From: Turnera subulata | Taxonomy: Eukaryota > Streptophyta > Magnoliopsida > Malpighiales > Passifloraceae | Length of the DNA: 64,000 nt | Direction of reading: 5' to 3' | Assembly: GCA_028386065.3 (NCBI GenBank) | Contig: JAKUCV010005542.1 | Span: 1 to 64,000, forward strand | Shown here: positions 22,164 to 35,749 of the stretch, piece by piece | How positions within the stretch are numbered: the first letter of the stretch is position 1 | How the letters are laid out: every line of letters begins with the position of its first letter | The notes under the pieces: model-generated | The model's input: the letters and a program-made list of their open reading frames with translations, nothing else | The model's database searches: none | Told to the model about the DNA's origin: nothing | Made by a program: the position numbers and the translations under genes

Positions 22164-24229
22164 ATGGCGCTATCGTCTTCTTCTTTTCAAGTAAACAGAT
22201 GGGTTCTAATCAGGCCTATTGCCTCTCATCACAACTTTGATCAACTGAGGCCTTCACCCAAGGTATGCCAATACCGTTCTGGAGCATAACTAGAATATCA
22301 CATGGAAATTAATTTGCGCTTCATTTTACCCATTCTTGAGGCATGATTGGAGTATAAATTAGTGACCCTTCATATATATAAATTAACCTAGTTATGAGAT
22401 GATAAAGATATAGAACAAATTAATCACCAACTAAAATCCAGCAATGCATGTACATATAATTTTTTTATATATAAAACATGCATGTACAGATAATTAAAAG
22501 CAACGGTCCTAACTTATTGGTTTTCTTCTATATGTTGCGACCAGCTTTTCGATATTGACTTGAAGAAATTACCAAGCAAGATTGATGGTCTCAAATCCAT
22601 GATGGTAAACACTTCCAGAACAATGTTGGATGGATTAGCCAATTCCGTTTTCCAATTTGTAGACCAGCCACTGCTTCCATCCCAGGTATTTTACTTTAAT
22701 AGCTATTTTATGTGTGCTTAAAGTTCCTATTGCTTTTATCCCAAACACAAACTCCTTAAATAGAATTTTTCAACTCTATCATAAAAAGACAAGATGAAGA
22801 AGAAGTCAATGATATATTAATGCGTGATTGTCATTTTAGATAAAAAAATTTTGGGTTCTATTCTAAGACAAAGAGGTAATATCAACTTAACATTACAGAA
22901 AAACCTTGCCCCAGTTGAAGAAATTGGAGATGCTGTGGAGGTGATCAACATTAAAGGAAAGATTCCAGTGGATTTCCCAGAGGGTGCATACATACGAAAT
23001 GGTACACACATATAAGCCAGCTTTTGATGATGAGAAATGCCATTTCTAATTAACCATCCCAACCAAAAGCTTATATAAGCTAAGCTAATGGTTGAGGTCC
23101 CATGATTGGTTTTTGTACTCTTACATTTGCCATTTTTTTTTTTTAATTATGATCTTCATTGCCTATTGCAACAAGTACGTAAGCAACAGGATTTTACATC
23201 AGGATTGATGTGGTCAATTACAGGTTCAAATCCTCTTTTTGGTGGTCTAAAATCAGCAACTTCAATTTTCGGAAGAACATACCAAGTTTGGGTGGAAGGA
23301 GAAGGAATGCTTCATGCACTATATTTCAGAAAGAATGCCTGTGGGGATTGGACTGTCTTGTACAGGAACAAATATGTGGAGTCACAGACTTTCAAACTAG
23401 AGACACAAAGAAACAGCCCAATATTTCTCCCATCGGTAGCAGGAGACCCTCCTGCAGTCATAGCAGCAAATATTTTCAACTTGGTATAACCTTGAGTTTA
23501 GTCCATATGCACCTGGCTCATACAGATAAAACTTAGGCTTCGTGCGCAGCCAAAATTGGCTAATTCGATAGTTTTCTTTGATATATGCAGTTGAGATTTG
23601 GCATTGCTGCCAAACACTATCAGAATGTCAATATATTTGAGCATGCAGGGAAGTTTTACACCACAGGTGATAGTTACTTGGCTCAAGAAATCAATATATC
23701 CACACTAGCCAGTCTTGATGAATGGGATCTTAATGGAGCCTGGGATAGGCCCTTCACTAGTCACCCTAAGGTTATCTTGCTAATCTTCTCTAGAAAATAT
23801 TTTAGTTATCATATATGGTATCTAATCCTGCTTAATTATTTCTGCATAACCCACCTATTTACATGATACAGAAAGCTCCAGGGTCCGGGGAATTAGTTAT
23901 AATGGGCAATGACGGGCAAAAACCTTATTGGGTAGTTGGAGTTATATCTGGTATACTCATTTATCTCCATCTTCATAGAACATTTTTTTTTTGTTACTGA
24001 TCACACCCGCAAGACAGAGGCCAATGTCGATGTGCACAGATCAGTGTATATTATAATGCAATTAGTTTTGAAAGATTTATGATTGATTAATTTTCAGCTG
24101 ATGGGAAGAAGCTATTGCATAAGATTGATCTCAAGCAAACAAGAAGCATCCTCAGCCATGAGATAGGCGTTACACAGAAGTAAGTTGCAAAAGTTTGCTA
24201 ATCTTTAATTCACTGTAACAAACATGAAA

Positions 24230-24289
<60 letters not shown>

Positions 24290-25883
24290 CCTTTTCTTTT
24301 TTCTGTTTAACTTTTAAACATCCTAGGACATATATAATGGCCAGATTTAGCTAATTAAATATCGATATATCTGAACAAGTTGACTAATATTATTTTGTGT
24401 TTGGCTTTGCATCAGCTACAATGTGCTGATTGACCACCCGGTCATCGTTGACATAACAAGACCCATCAAGGGTGGACAGTGAGTGAGAAGTTTTTGAGAT
24501 GTTAGCTTATGTTAATGGATATATATATGAGTACAATCCAAAGCATATCCTCCGTTTAAACTTCCAATAAAGGTATATATCATCCATGTTTATATAATTA
24601 TATGCAGATTAATTAAGCATGAGAAGCAACAAAATGCAAGGATCGGAGTGATGCCACGCTATGGCGATGCAGACTCCATCAAGTGGTTTCAGGTAGAACC
24701 AAATTGCACATTCCACTTGGTCAATTGCTTTGAGGAAGGTAATGAGGTAAGCTAAATGCCCTATCATTATAACGTACCCTGCCGTACTTTCCCCCTGCAA
24801 TATAATTAACCCTGAACTTTTAGCTAACTAAGTTTTTGTCACTGGATTAATTTGTATCATATCTGTATATAAGGTTGTAGTGAGAGGATGTAAGTCTAGA
24901 ACGTCCATAATACCAGGTCCGGATTGGGGTCAAGACAAGAATGAGTGGTTTACAAGAGGATTTCACTTCACAACAGAACTCGCTGAAGAGGATGGTAATG
25001 ATGATTCCATCATGGGAAGTGGATATCTCTTCCATCATGTACACGAATGGAGGTTAGACATGGTAACAGGAGAGGTTCGGGAGAAACGTCTAACTGGAAA
25101 AGAGTATTCTATGGATTTTCCTTTCATCAAAGAACATGTTACTGGGCTGAAACACAAGTATGGGTACACCCAACTCATTGATTCACCGGCCAGCTCCTTA
25201 TCTGGTAATCAAAACCTACAAGCCTGAAAGACATAGTTGTTTGTTGTTAATTATGAGGACTTAAAAGACAAATAACATTTTGGCTTTGCCTAGTTTATGC
25301 ATATATGCTCACATTGTTGTGATTCCAAATTTGTGTGTCAGGCATAACTAAATATGGAGGTTTAGCCAAACTGTACTTTGATGAAGAGCAGTCCAGGAGA
25401 ATTGAGGTATATACAGATGATTGCACATATCACTACATCTTTGTTACTTGCAAGAAGGTTTTACATGGTTGGATCATATATGTGTTTAATTATATATGGT
25501 ACGTGTTCACGTCACAGAGTGAGGAACAAGGAGAGAAACTGATAAAGATGGAGTACCATAAATTTCCAGAAAATGTATTCTGCACAGGAAGTACCTTTGT
25601 TCCTAAACAATGTGGGGAAGGAGAAGATGATGGTTGGGTTGTTACTCTTGTACACAATGAAGAGAGCGATACGTCTCAAGTGAGTAAAATTTCTCCAATA
25701 TAGTCACTCATTTTATTTTTGCTCTTAATTGCAATGGGTTCTTACCCATATGTCCTTTTCTTCCCTTTCTTGTAGGCTTATGTAATTGACGCCAGGAATT
25801 TTGCAAGTGACCCAATTGCTATTATAAATCTGCCACAGAGGGTGCCCTATGGATATCATGGAATGTTTTTCCAAATTCCTTAA
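22164..25883 (+). CDS. CCD1-like carotenoid cleavage dioxygenase, copy 4
   Basis: Predicted 603-residue enzyme. Exons: 22164-22262, 22545-22685, 22899-23001, 23224-23483, 23591-23770, 23872-23950, 24098-24179, 24416-24478, 24608-24746, 24874-25204, 25342-25406, 25518-25679, 25776-25883. Four iron-ligand His are kept: FTSHPK, LSHEIG, TFHLVN and PYGYHG. It is the most divergent copy. The Cys pair beside the second ligand, CxLCH in the others, is SxLSH here. The last ligand follows Tyr instead of Phe, and the C-terminal tail is shorter. Intron 7 holds a long TA run. The N-terminus (MALSSSSFQVNRW...) is Ser-rich and transit-peptide-like. The changes near the active site could alter substrate choice; this is inference. 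Confidence 0.9.
24232..24285. repeat. TA microsatellite in intron 7 of copy 4
   Basis: About 27 uninterrupted TA units, the longest such run in the window. Confidence 0.95.
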
Positions 25884-27415
25884 TTAGCATTTTCTTATTC
25901 AAGTGTGTTAGTGCGTGCTCTTTTTTTTTTTTTTTTGAGAAATGTGTTCGTACCTTAAATGAAATGTTCATGATGGGACTCAATAATAGACATGGATTTG
26001 GCCGACAAAAAAAAAAAAAGACATGAATTTGGAATTTTTCTCAAGAAAAAAGACATGAATTTCGTTGGACCAACTTTTTTCTTATGGGCCTGTACCGATA
26101 AGTGTCCCCTTTTTTTTCTTTTTTTCTCTTTTTGCATTTTTAAGAGAGTCCAATGGGAAGTCCATCAAGCACATGATGTACTCGTCCAATATTAAGGCCT
26201 GCTAGGAATTACTGATCCAATTACACTCCCAACTCCCAAATGTCAAAAAGTCTTTGGGCACCTGCGCATATTTTTATGTAATGGATGAATTTAATGGAAG
26301 TTTCAATGTAATTAATTATAAAGTTGATCCTCTCTTTTGCTTCCTTAATAGGCCCATTCGGATTTGGATTTTGTCAGGTATATTTGTATGTCACACAGCA
26401 TATTGAAGAAAAACAGCTGGGATCCCTTGATTCCTAACTAATTATAAAAATTTTATTGTTGCCAATCCAATATGGATTCGACCCGAATTAGCGCACTTAG
26501 TTATGGTGACTCAATTTTCAGCATATACCAAGATTTGAACCCAAAAATCAATTATAGCGTATTTGCATGCCATGTGAAACCCCTGGTAGGCAAAATGTTA
26601 TTTTCACAAATAGATTTCTGATGCAGCATTTAATGACATCTTCCAAAAGTTTTGCCATCATCGTCCTAAAGTTTTGAATTGCCCCAATTATCTCTTCCTC
26701 ACTCTCATCTCACCTTTGGAAACTTTTCTTTTTTTAGGAATAGCTCCTATGGAAACTTAATTGCTTATAAGTTTTGAATTGCCCCAATTTACTACCGAAG
26801 GCAATATTTTTAACTGACAGTATTTTTCGTCACAAATTATAACTGGCTTTATTTAATGACGGAATTTCCGTCACAAAATTTGTCAAAATCATCATTTAAG
26901 TAGGGCGACATAATTGTCAGTCATTGTTATCCGTTTCTGACTGTTGTTTACTGATCAAACCCATTTTTTTGCTCGAAATAGATGGGGAGATATATATTAT
27001 GATATCTACAGAAAATATGATTTACAATTAAACAAGGGAGAAATATATCAGAATGCAGACTTCCCATCATTGTATTTGTTGGAAAAGACTACTATAGTAC
27101 TATATTAATTATGCATTCGGCTAGCAGACATGAAAATGACGTTCTATCAATAACAATTGTTCAGCAAATAAGACATGGAAAGACGGCCTAAAGTTAGACA
27201 AAACAGCAGACATTTGCTGCTTACACATCATTATCTTTAATTAATAAGGACCACGTCGTTTTATTATTAAAAACAGAGTGCAGAGTGAGAGAAGAGCCTC
27301 CTAATTAGAGACCCAGAACTTCTATCCACAAAAATCACAGGCTAAATGTTCACTGTATTAGTAGTACCCGAATCTTTTCAAAAAATTGTGATAGAGTATA
27401 GTGTTGCTACCTGCT
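25884..27415. other. Intergenic region between the CCD array and the RING-H2 gene
   Basis: No gene was seen. Two copies of a 20-bp word (AAGTTTTGAATTGCCCCAAT) lie at about 26671 and 26769. The stretch at about 26820-26885 has GACGGAA/TTCCGTCAC inverted words, as in ends of some CACTA-type elements. Homopolymer runs are frequent. Confidence 0.45.
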
Positions 27416-28693
27416 ATGAATCAACAAGGAGTACTTATCATCATCAGCCTAAATAGCTTATGGTTCCATGTCGTCAAAGCGCAAAACACAACGAATTCAG
27501 GTGCAGGTGCAGGTGCTCTTAATCCGCTTCATCCAAGTTTTGTTGTTGTTATAGGGATCATCGCGGTCATGTTCTCTCTAACTTTTCTCATACTTGCCTA
27601 TGCGAAATTCTGCGGGAGGAGCCGATTTGATATCTTTGACGATGACCCCAATCCACGAGATCTTAATCGGTCAAGGTCTAGATTATCTGGGATTGATCAA
27701 ACAGTCATTGACTCACTCCCCTTCTTCAGGTTTTCTTCCCTCAAAGGCTCAAAAGAAGGCCTTGAATGTGCTGTTTGCATTTCAAGATTCGAAGACTCCG
27801 AAATCCTGCGGTTGTTGCCTAAGTGCAGGCATGCATTCCACACCAACTGCATCGATCAGTGGCTGCAACATCACTCCAGTTGTCCTCTTTGTAGGTACAA
27901 GTTCGACCCTAAAGACCTCAAGAACTTCGCATTCTCAAACAGCCTAAGATTCCTGCAGAATCCTTCCAATCTAGTAGAGGAACCCAATCTGGAGATCATT
28001 GTCCAAAGAGAACAAGATCGTGGATCATCATCAAGGTTTAACCTCGGAAGCAGCTTTCGCGGCAATGAAAAAGGAAACAAGCAAGAATTTCTAATCGTAG
28101 AAGGCAGAGACGAAGACTCTGACGGTGTTAGCAGGAAAATCTTGCATAAATTCAAGCACAAGATCATTGTCTCCGACATTGTTATCAAGAACCGATGGAG
28201 TGATGTCAATTCTTCAGATTTGCTGTCCTTGAACTCGGAAATGCTTGCTGCTACGTCAAGCAACAGATTCTCTCCTTCGGATTCGGGTAGTTCTCGGTTT
28301 TACAATGGCTTGTGCAAGAACGAAAACATGGAAAAGATTAAGGAGGATATGGAGAGGAAGAGGGTGTACGAGTCCAAGCTGAGTAGGGTCGAGAGGAGTA
28401 ACTCACTTTCAAGTTTAAGAATTCCTTCTAACAACGCGGAAAGTTCATCAAAGATTATCAATCCTGATGAGAAGAGGTCGGTGTCTGAGATTATAAATTT
28501 TTCAAGATTCAGAGCATCGAGTGGCAGCAACAGCAGAAGCAGAGAACCAACTTTGCCAAGGAGTAATGGGAGAGAACAAGAGAGGATCAGGAGGCTTTGG
28601 CTGCCAATAGCAAGGCGAACAGTTCAATGGTTTGCTGGTAGAGAAAGGAACTCCGAAGAGTTAGAGTACAAGAGGCAAGCTTCAATTGTGTGA
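27416..28693 (+). CDS. ATL-family RING-H2 E3 ubiquitin ligase (ATL42/ATL12-like)
   Basis: Intronless gene of 425 residues, the usual structure of the ATL family of membrane-anchored ubiquitin ligases. In order: a probable signal peptide (1-23), one transmembrane helix (about 42-65), the GLD motif (SGIDQTVIDSLPFF, about 91-104) and a RING-H2 finger. The finger is C118-x2-C121-x15-C137-x-H139-x2-H142-x2-C145-x10-C156-x2-C159, with the Pro and Trp (DQWLQ) typical of E2 binding. A Ser/Arg-rich cytoplasmic tail follows and ends in a conserved IRRLWLP...RRTVQWFAGR segment. The ATG at 27416 is chosen because the frame further upstream has only a GTG and then a stop at 27392. Length and tail match ATL42-like proteins; assignment to one paralogue is not secure. 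ATL ligases often respond to defence or carbon/nitrogen signals. Confidence 0.9.
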   Translation: MNQQGVLIIISLNSLWFHVVKAQNTTNSGAGAGALNPLHPSFVVVIGIIAVMFSLTFLILAYAKFCGRSRFDIFDDDPNPRDLNRSRSRLSGIDQTVIDSLPFFRFSSLKGSKEGLECAVCISRFEDSEILRLLPKCRHAFHTNCIDQWLQHHSSCPLCRYKFDPKDLKNFAFSNSLRFLQNPSNLVEEPNLEIIVQREQDRGSSSRFNLGSSFRGNEKGNKQEFLIVEGRDEDSDGVSRKILHKFKHKIIVSDIVIKNRWSDVNSSDLLSLNSEMLAATSSNRFSPSDSGSSRFYNGLCKNENMEKIKEDMERKRVYESKLSRVERSNSLSSLRIPSNNAESSSKIINPDEKRSVSEIINFSRFRASSGSNSRSREPTLPRSNGREQERIRRLWLPIARRTVQWFAGRERNSEELEYKRQASIV

Positions 28694-29951
28694 TACTTAT
28701 CTTAGTGGCACTTATGCAAGGTCTGTGAATTCTCTTCTTTTGCTCATAGAATTCAATTTTAAGGCGAGAGGAAAATTTGTTGCCGTTGTCAAAATTGAGA
28801 TTTTAATCCATGTATTTTCAAGAAATTTTGTAAAAAATTTTGTCCATGCTCATCAAGGATTTTATTCAAATTATTAGTTTGATTAATCTTATTAGTAAAA
28901 GATCCCATTAATCCTAGATATACCTCCACTCAGTTTGAGTTTAGAGATAAATTGGTCAAAGGAAATGCTTCACATAGGACAACAGCCGCTAGCTATAGAT
29001 TCCCATCTCCTTCACTACAAAATCCAGCCTAGTATGATCAGCGGCATCTTGAAAGAACTGGATGCCACTCCAAAAACACATGACTTCTGCACAAAAGCAA
29101 CAAATTAGAGAGAGCCTAAATGAAAAAAATTGGAAAACACAAACTTAATATACTTTTGTTTCCTTGCATGTCGTAATATATATGATTTAGTGTATTCGTG
29201 ATTAAAAAAAAGAATTTAAGCTTTGTATATAATTAGAAAGCTACGGGTATTGGTGGCATATTCCTACTTTTGCTTATTTGAATAATATTTTACTAGTACC
29301 AGCTCTGTGACACTGTATGTTCATCGTTGACTATTCTTACGCCATCTCTTTCCACATTAATTTATGACTTATCGAATAATTGACTCGTCCTAGCTCGTTT
29401 GTTCGGTCTTTGTTTCCGCGAAATACCTTTTGGTAATCTTTGCAGCCATAGACCTGAAGAGAAATTTATTTTTGGAACGAGAAATTAGTTGTTTTTTTTT
29501 TGATAAGACGAAGAGAAATTATTAGTTAGATTTTTGTCGTCGTTTAATATTAAATTTCAGACTATGTTGTCCCTTCTACAATTGTGCAGAGCATTTATGT
29601 GTAAAATGTGAGATTAACGCCACCAATTAACCACATCCTACCCCCAAAACTAGTTGCCTGCACTTTCTTTTTCCCTGCAGAAAGTTAAATCCAATTCATT
29701 AGAACTAAAAAAAAAAAAAGATATATCCACATAGAATGGTAAGACATTCTAGTTATTAGTTATTACTATATATTAGGCTTAGCTAGAATACAATAATGCT
29801 CCAACTTCTATCTAATGAAAGAATGGTACACAAATAAAAGTCTAGCTCTTATTCCTATGGTTTTTACATCATGAACATATATATAACCAAACCTGACAGT
29901 CTAATGATCAGCAATTAAAGGCGGATTAGCTAGCTATGCCTATACTTAGAT
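28694..29951. other. Convergent intergenic region
   Basis: 3' flanks of the RING-H2 gene (+) and the ankyrin gene (-). AT-rich with poly-A and poly-T runs; no exon or clear repeat was recognised. Confidence 0.5.
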
Positions 29952-32818
29952 TTAATACAAGTGGTATCCTCCTTGATCGGAGCTATCAACATCTGAGTTA
30001 CTAGAAGAGTAGTCACGATTGCCTCTTTTCATCATCCGTAGTTCTTCAACCCTACTTATGCTACTACTTGGGCTATCTTTCTTCCTATTCTCCTTGTTCT
30101 TCTTCCATTCCCATTTCCTTAGCCAATGAATAGCCAGCAAAAAACCCAAACCCGCAAAGATCACCACCGTGCATCCTCCCCCTATCCCCAAAACCGCCAC
30201 CAACACCCACCTCATGCCCCTTCCCGGCGGGATGATCGTCCACATGGCGGCAATATAAGCCGCCGCCAGGAACGACGTCGACAGCCACATCACCTTATGG
30301 GTAACCACCAGTAGTTTCATCATAGATTTTCGCCGGAAAGGGACAATACTCACCAGGAAGATGACAATGCCAAGTGACAGAAACAACGCCACAATGTCAC
30401 ATACCACGAACACCTTGAAAGACGTGAGCGTCCCCTTAATGGCGTACCCGTTTTTCTGGTCAAAACCCCCCGGAGGGTTGATGCCGGCGGCGAACGTGAC
30501 GGTGGCGATTAAGACTGCCACTACGGTGATGGTGTTGCGCGCATTGCGCAGGCCCTCGGTCTGGAGCTCCAGCTGCTTGTGACGGCGGCGACGGTGGCTG
30601 CGGCGGTGGTGATGCAGAGCTGAAGATGGTTCATGGGTTTTCTTTGGCGATATTGAAGATGCAGTAGGGCTGGTAGTGAACCGTTCTATTTGTTGAATTT
30701 CCATGGAGCCAGGAGGCACTTGGTCACCTCTCTTGGCTCCTGAGTTTTGCAGTGCAGGTAGGATCACAAGAGCACCAGAGTTGCTCACATCCGATTCCAC
30801 TACATCTAGAGCTGTATGTCCCTTGCGGTTTATAGCATTCACATCCACACCAAGCTTCAATAGGTACACCACCATCTAATAAATTCAAAACTTCAGATAT
30901 TTGCTATACACACACACACCTGAGAGAAAGAGCAATAGATAGGAGAAAAAGGGCTCACAGTGGTAAGTTTTCCGGCGGTGGCTAGATGCAAGACAGTATT
31001 GCCATCATTATCTGGTTTATTGAGAAGCTTTGTGATATTGAGCGTCTCCGTTAGGTACTTAATCGCATCATACTGGTTGTTCTTGACTCCAAGATGAAGA
31101 ACAGTCTCTCCTTGCCTTGTGATCATCTCAGCAGACTCAAGACTGGTGGAGAGTATCTCGTCGATGGTACTGACACGCCCTTTGCTGGTGGCCCAATGGA
31201 GCGGCGTCCGGCCGTCGTTGTCCTGTATGGCGGTGAGGTCAGTGTCAAACCTTAGAAGCTCCCTTGTTATATCAAGGTGGCCTTTCTTGCAAGCTAGGTG
31301 CAAAGGTATGCAGCCATCCTGGTCTTTCTTCCAAGCAAAGTCCGGGCGTGTCTTCAGGATTTCTTTAAGAATATCTGCAAGATGAGAGGATTCAATTTCC
31401 ACTAATAAGGATCACCAAAATCCCACTGTGCAGTTAGTATGTATGGAATATAAGAAATCTAGGTACATACCAACATGAGTAGAGATGATGATGCTTCGGC
31501 AAACATTCGAATAATTTTGTTCCTTTTTTAATTGTGTAATTAATAATACTTATCCTCAAAAAAATAATGTAATAATACTTAATGTGTCCGGTTAAGATTT
31601 GTTGAAGGAGAAATTAATTCTGATACGTAGACTGCCACATGTATATAGAGAATCCATCAATTGGAAACCATTGCTGTGACCAATCATCGGCTACTATTGA
31701 CTGTTGACTCAAAAAAAGGAAAATCTCATGGCTGATATATAATACGCATATTGGTCCCATAACCTTTTAGGATTTTCAACTTTCAAAAAGCTTTCGTCCT
31801 CGTCGTCTTTTCTGGCTGGTTGATTTTGACTAACGCCAACCTCTTTGAGGGAGTGATCATGTCGGATAGGATAGCATGGTTGCAGACCCTGACTGATAAT
31901 TAAATGTTAACTGCTATAGATCAAAATTTTAAAATTCTTGCAACGAAAGGGTGACAAAAATAAAATTAGTAGTTCAGAATATGAACTAGAAATATGAATA
32001 ATTTTTTTACCCACAAGTCATCCACCTTTGAAGATTTATAATTATTGGATTGGTGGCTATTTGAAATTTGATATGTGGAACAATTTGTAGGAAGTTCTAC
32101 TTCAAGTAGCACTATCAGTAGAAACTGTTTGACAGGTTTTCCCCAGTAATTTGAACTACAGAAAGAAATTGTTGCCAATCAAACAAAACAACTAAAGTTA
32201 AAGCATAATTGGAATATGAAGCTAGAGATACATGCATATGCTTCATTACGCTTACTTGAGAAAACAATGATCTATAAGACAAGCATTCTTTTTTATCTAT
32301 ATACAAATAAATCGTCGGGCCAATTTGATATAATATGATGTTGAGTTATGGATTAACTTACCCGTATACCCTCCGGAAGCAGCAGCATGAAGAGATGTAG
32401 TAGCTCCATCAACTTCCAGCATTAGCAGACCCGGAAAATCCAACAAATAGTTCACCACATCGAGCCTTCCTCTTTCACTTGCTACAAATAGAGCACTTTC
32501 ATTCTCCTGATTCATCTTATAAACCACCCACGGATCAGTCTCCGCCAAGAGCTTCACCATTTCCACCCTCCCTTCTCTGCATGCCTCGTGCAATGGGGTC
32601 TCCAGCTTCTCGTTCACAGCAGAAACCATCTCCGGGCTCAACTTCAGGATCTCCTTCGCCAATTCTACGTGCCCGAAACGAGCAGCCAAGTGCAAAGCTG
32701 TGCTTAATGACGACGACCCTGGAATTGTTTGGCTGATGGTGTCCTCGTTTCCCTGAACCAGACCAAGGAAGCCAGGTATGTCTCCTTTTACTATTGTTTC
32801 GTAGAGACGTCGGTCCAT
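29952..32818 (-). CDS. Ankyrin-repeat membrane protein with PGG domain (BDA1/ACD6-type)
   Basis: Three exons on the minus strand: 32362-32818, 30959-31374 and 29952-30875, giving 598 residues in phase. The start is the Met of MDRRLYET at 32818, as in BDA1-like proteins; the frame further upstream has no convincing ATG. Exons 1 and 2 encode about seven to eight ankyrin repeats (for example DGCIPLHLACKKGHLDI and DGRTPLHWATSKGRVST). The last repeat is split by intron 2. Exon 3 carries the PGG domain (TFAAGINPPGGFDQKNGYAI), then hydrophobic segments that make a four-helix membrane anchor, and a Ser-rich C-terminus. The family acts at membranes, often in salicylate-linked immunity (ACD6, BDA1). 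The specific role here is unknown. Confidence 0.88.
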
Positions 32819-35749
32819 TTCTGGGAAGTTTTGGGAATTAATGGAAACTAAGCAGTAAGAAATGATCAATGGATGGAATAATTGGGGTGCTAGAGCTAGG
32901 CTTTATGCATATATATTTATCTGATATAGCTATTCACTTTTCGTTTGCCTTTTTTGTTTTGTCTCGATTGACTTAAATGTATATTGCAGATATGTCAACG
33001 AGGGAAGATATAGAGAAAGAGCAATACTAGTTTTTCTTCGACAGAAAAAAAAAAAAAAAAAAAGGAAGCTTAGTTTTTCCACATTAGTGTAGCCACCATG
33101 AAATTTCACACAGCCTTGCTCTCTTTTTTTTCTTTTTTTTTTTTTCCTCTCAATTTGCTTTCACACGCCTTTCACACGACTTTGGATCTTTCTTGTCTTA
33201 ATTTTCTTGTTCTTATTTTAAGTCACCCTTCTAGGCTTTCAGTTTTCCTAACTAGTTGAGAGCTGATGAAAAAAGTTTTCTAGAAGAATTCTACTGCCAC
33301 AGAATTAATGTTGCCTGCCATGATATGGTCTTGTGGTTATGTTATGTGGTCTTACAAAGCTTCTCACACAAATAATTTCCAGGTTCTTTGTTAGGACAAG
33401 CTAAAAATTACACTGGATGAGATTAAGGGTTTGGATTATGGGTAATTTTTATCATTCGGATTCCGATATACCAAAAAAAAAAAATGGTATATCTTTAAAA
33501 CAAAAAGGTGTTTGCATGGTTTTCTGATTAATCTTATTCCCTCAATTTTCGCCATTTCGGTAACAAATTAGTACTGGTACCTAGGAGGTTCACCTCTAAC
33601 TAGATCCTCTGTCAAATAATAATTCAAGCACAAACACTTCTTGGTCTCGACAGATAAGAATTTAGGATTTAACATCGTTGATTCCTAGCAATTTCTTGGT
33701 TCCATGAAGGAGACTAGCACATATATATAGAGAGAGGCCGACATCATTAAATTACACCTTTTGGACTTGTGGACTTGATGGAATTGCACTTTCAAATCAA
33801 GTCTCAATCGAGCATCTTCTATATTTGTCCCTCTCCCCCCCCACTTGGAAATATGGTGACAGCTTTAGAGTAATGCAATTGTTCACGCACCTTGCCGCTT
33901 TGCAATTTTCCTGCCTTTTGTTTTTCTCCCTAGAGGAACTGGTTTTCTTCCTGCTCAAATTTTTCTAGAATGAAACACTTTATCACTTTATATTCTCTAT
34001 TTGAACCAAACAAAATTATGATGAACATGATGAATTAATGCAATGGTTTCTTCTTTTCTCTTTTTCTTTCTTTGGTCGAATTAAAGATAACTTTCCGTAC
34101 CAATATGCAAAGGTCTGTGCATACATGACCACTGTAGTCGGGTGGTCCTGATATACAGAAGTTGTGAAAGCTGTTCGGAATGATGATTTCCAGGATTTAA
34201 TTTCCTCACTAATAATTAAGGAGCACCAAAATCATGTCATTAGGAGTTGGAAAGAAGCTTTTTAGTTCAAGTATAAACTAGTTAGTTTTTGTGTTTAATA
34301 AATAAATGTAGCTATAGTTACTTATTTTTCACATTATGGACTGCTTGATGATTAATTCTTCTAACTGCTACCGGCAAAAGAACGAGTACCATACAAAATA
34401 GTCAGAGCCATTTCGCGCAAAGGAGATCAATCCTTGTTAGTTTTCTGATTGTTTATTCACCAGCTTGATGGAGAGTTTTTCTTCTAAGAAGCACAAATCA
34501 CAATTGAAGACGATTGTTTATTGAAAAAAATATACAAAGATGAACCAAAACACAGTTACACGTATAACAGTTAGATTAAATTCTTCAGACTTGGAAATTT
34601 CGTAGAAGTATGCTGGCTGGTCAATAAGATGTGACGCAATATCTAACGTCATGGAATTTTTTTCTTTTTTTTTTATATATATGAAAGACTTCTGATGTCA
34701 GATGAAATGGACGTTTTGGACTTATCAACAATTTTTTAAAAAAAAATAATAAGAAAAAAGAGAACATTTTGGACTTCTTTGGATCCTAGCTCTAATAACT
34801 TATAATTTGTGACTATCTGGGCCTGGATTATTCCAATGAGCATGGCAGGCTTGAGGCCCAACCTTGCAGATAAGTAGAACATCAACCATGTTTCAGTACG
34901 TTTCCAATAATCTTTATTTTCCCTGGATATATAAGATGATTAAGAAGGTACTAAAAAGTAAAAACATAATACCAAGACTCACTCACCAACAAATGTGTGT
35001 ACCTTCCAAAGTACTCTGATGAATTATCTTGTACATTGATACATTAACCATTTCCTGAATTTTCCCATTCTGGGTTGTGGAAATCAGGGGGAAAAAAAAC
35101 TGGTTAAAACTTAAAACTAAGACTAAAATACCGTCCCTACGCAATAATGTGGCTGAACTGAAATGGAGACCTGCATTATGGGCTTATAAATGGTCTTGAA
35201 CGACATTGGTGGCCCACATAGTAACGTCGACAAACATTCACAATAACGCCCCAACAAAGACGAAACATCACATAAAGAACGGCCCGTCTAACCCTTTTTA
35301 CCGTCACAGGCATTTTTAATCTTGTTAGCTGTGCGCCTTAAAGTGGTTTGGTATTTGATACTCCTAATAACTTATACTTCAATTGATTCTGCTTGAAACA
35401 AAAAAAAATGTCTAAAAACTCATGTAAACGGATCCAATCCAAGCCATATCATGCATCTATATCAACATTAAGCTACTAAATAAAGTAATCTCACTTAAAT
35501 AAACATAATTATTGCTATATATGGATCATCAAATCTCAGACAGATTGGGGGATTTCTTTCAATGCCTGGCTTTGATCGTGGTACTAGTTTGTTCCTCATG
35601 CTTTACACCAGGTGGGTGACAAAACTTAAGCCCGCTGCCTACTTCACTGGTTTCATCAATACACCACCCCCATATTTATACCTCCTCATGATCGACTATT
35701 CCCCTGGCTCCAAATTTTCATTGAACTTCCATTGCACTACTCTCTCAAT
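32819..35749. other. Divergent intergenic region between the ankyrin gene and the WD40 gene
   Basis: Nearly 3 kb with no gene recognised. It holds several A/T homopolymers (33043-33062, 33123-33145) and no clear element ends. The WD40 promoter lies at the right end, with a TATTTATA word at about 35673-35680. Confidence 0.5.

Noticed and set aside
27401..27415. Longer RING-H2 protein starting at 27401
   Set aside because: That codon is GTG; the first ATG in frame is 27416, and a stop lies in frame at 27392.
35732..35749. Longer WD40 protein starting at 35732
   Set aside because: That codon is TTG, not a normal plant start; ATG at 35750 is used.
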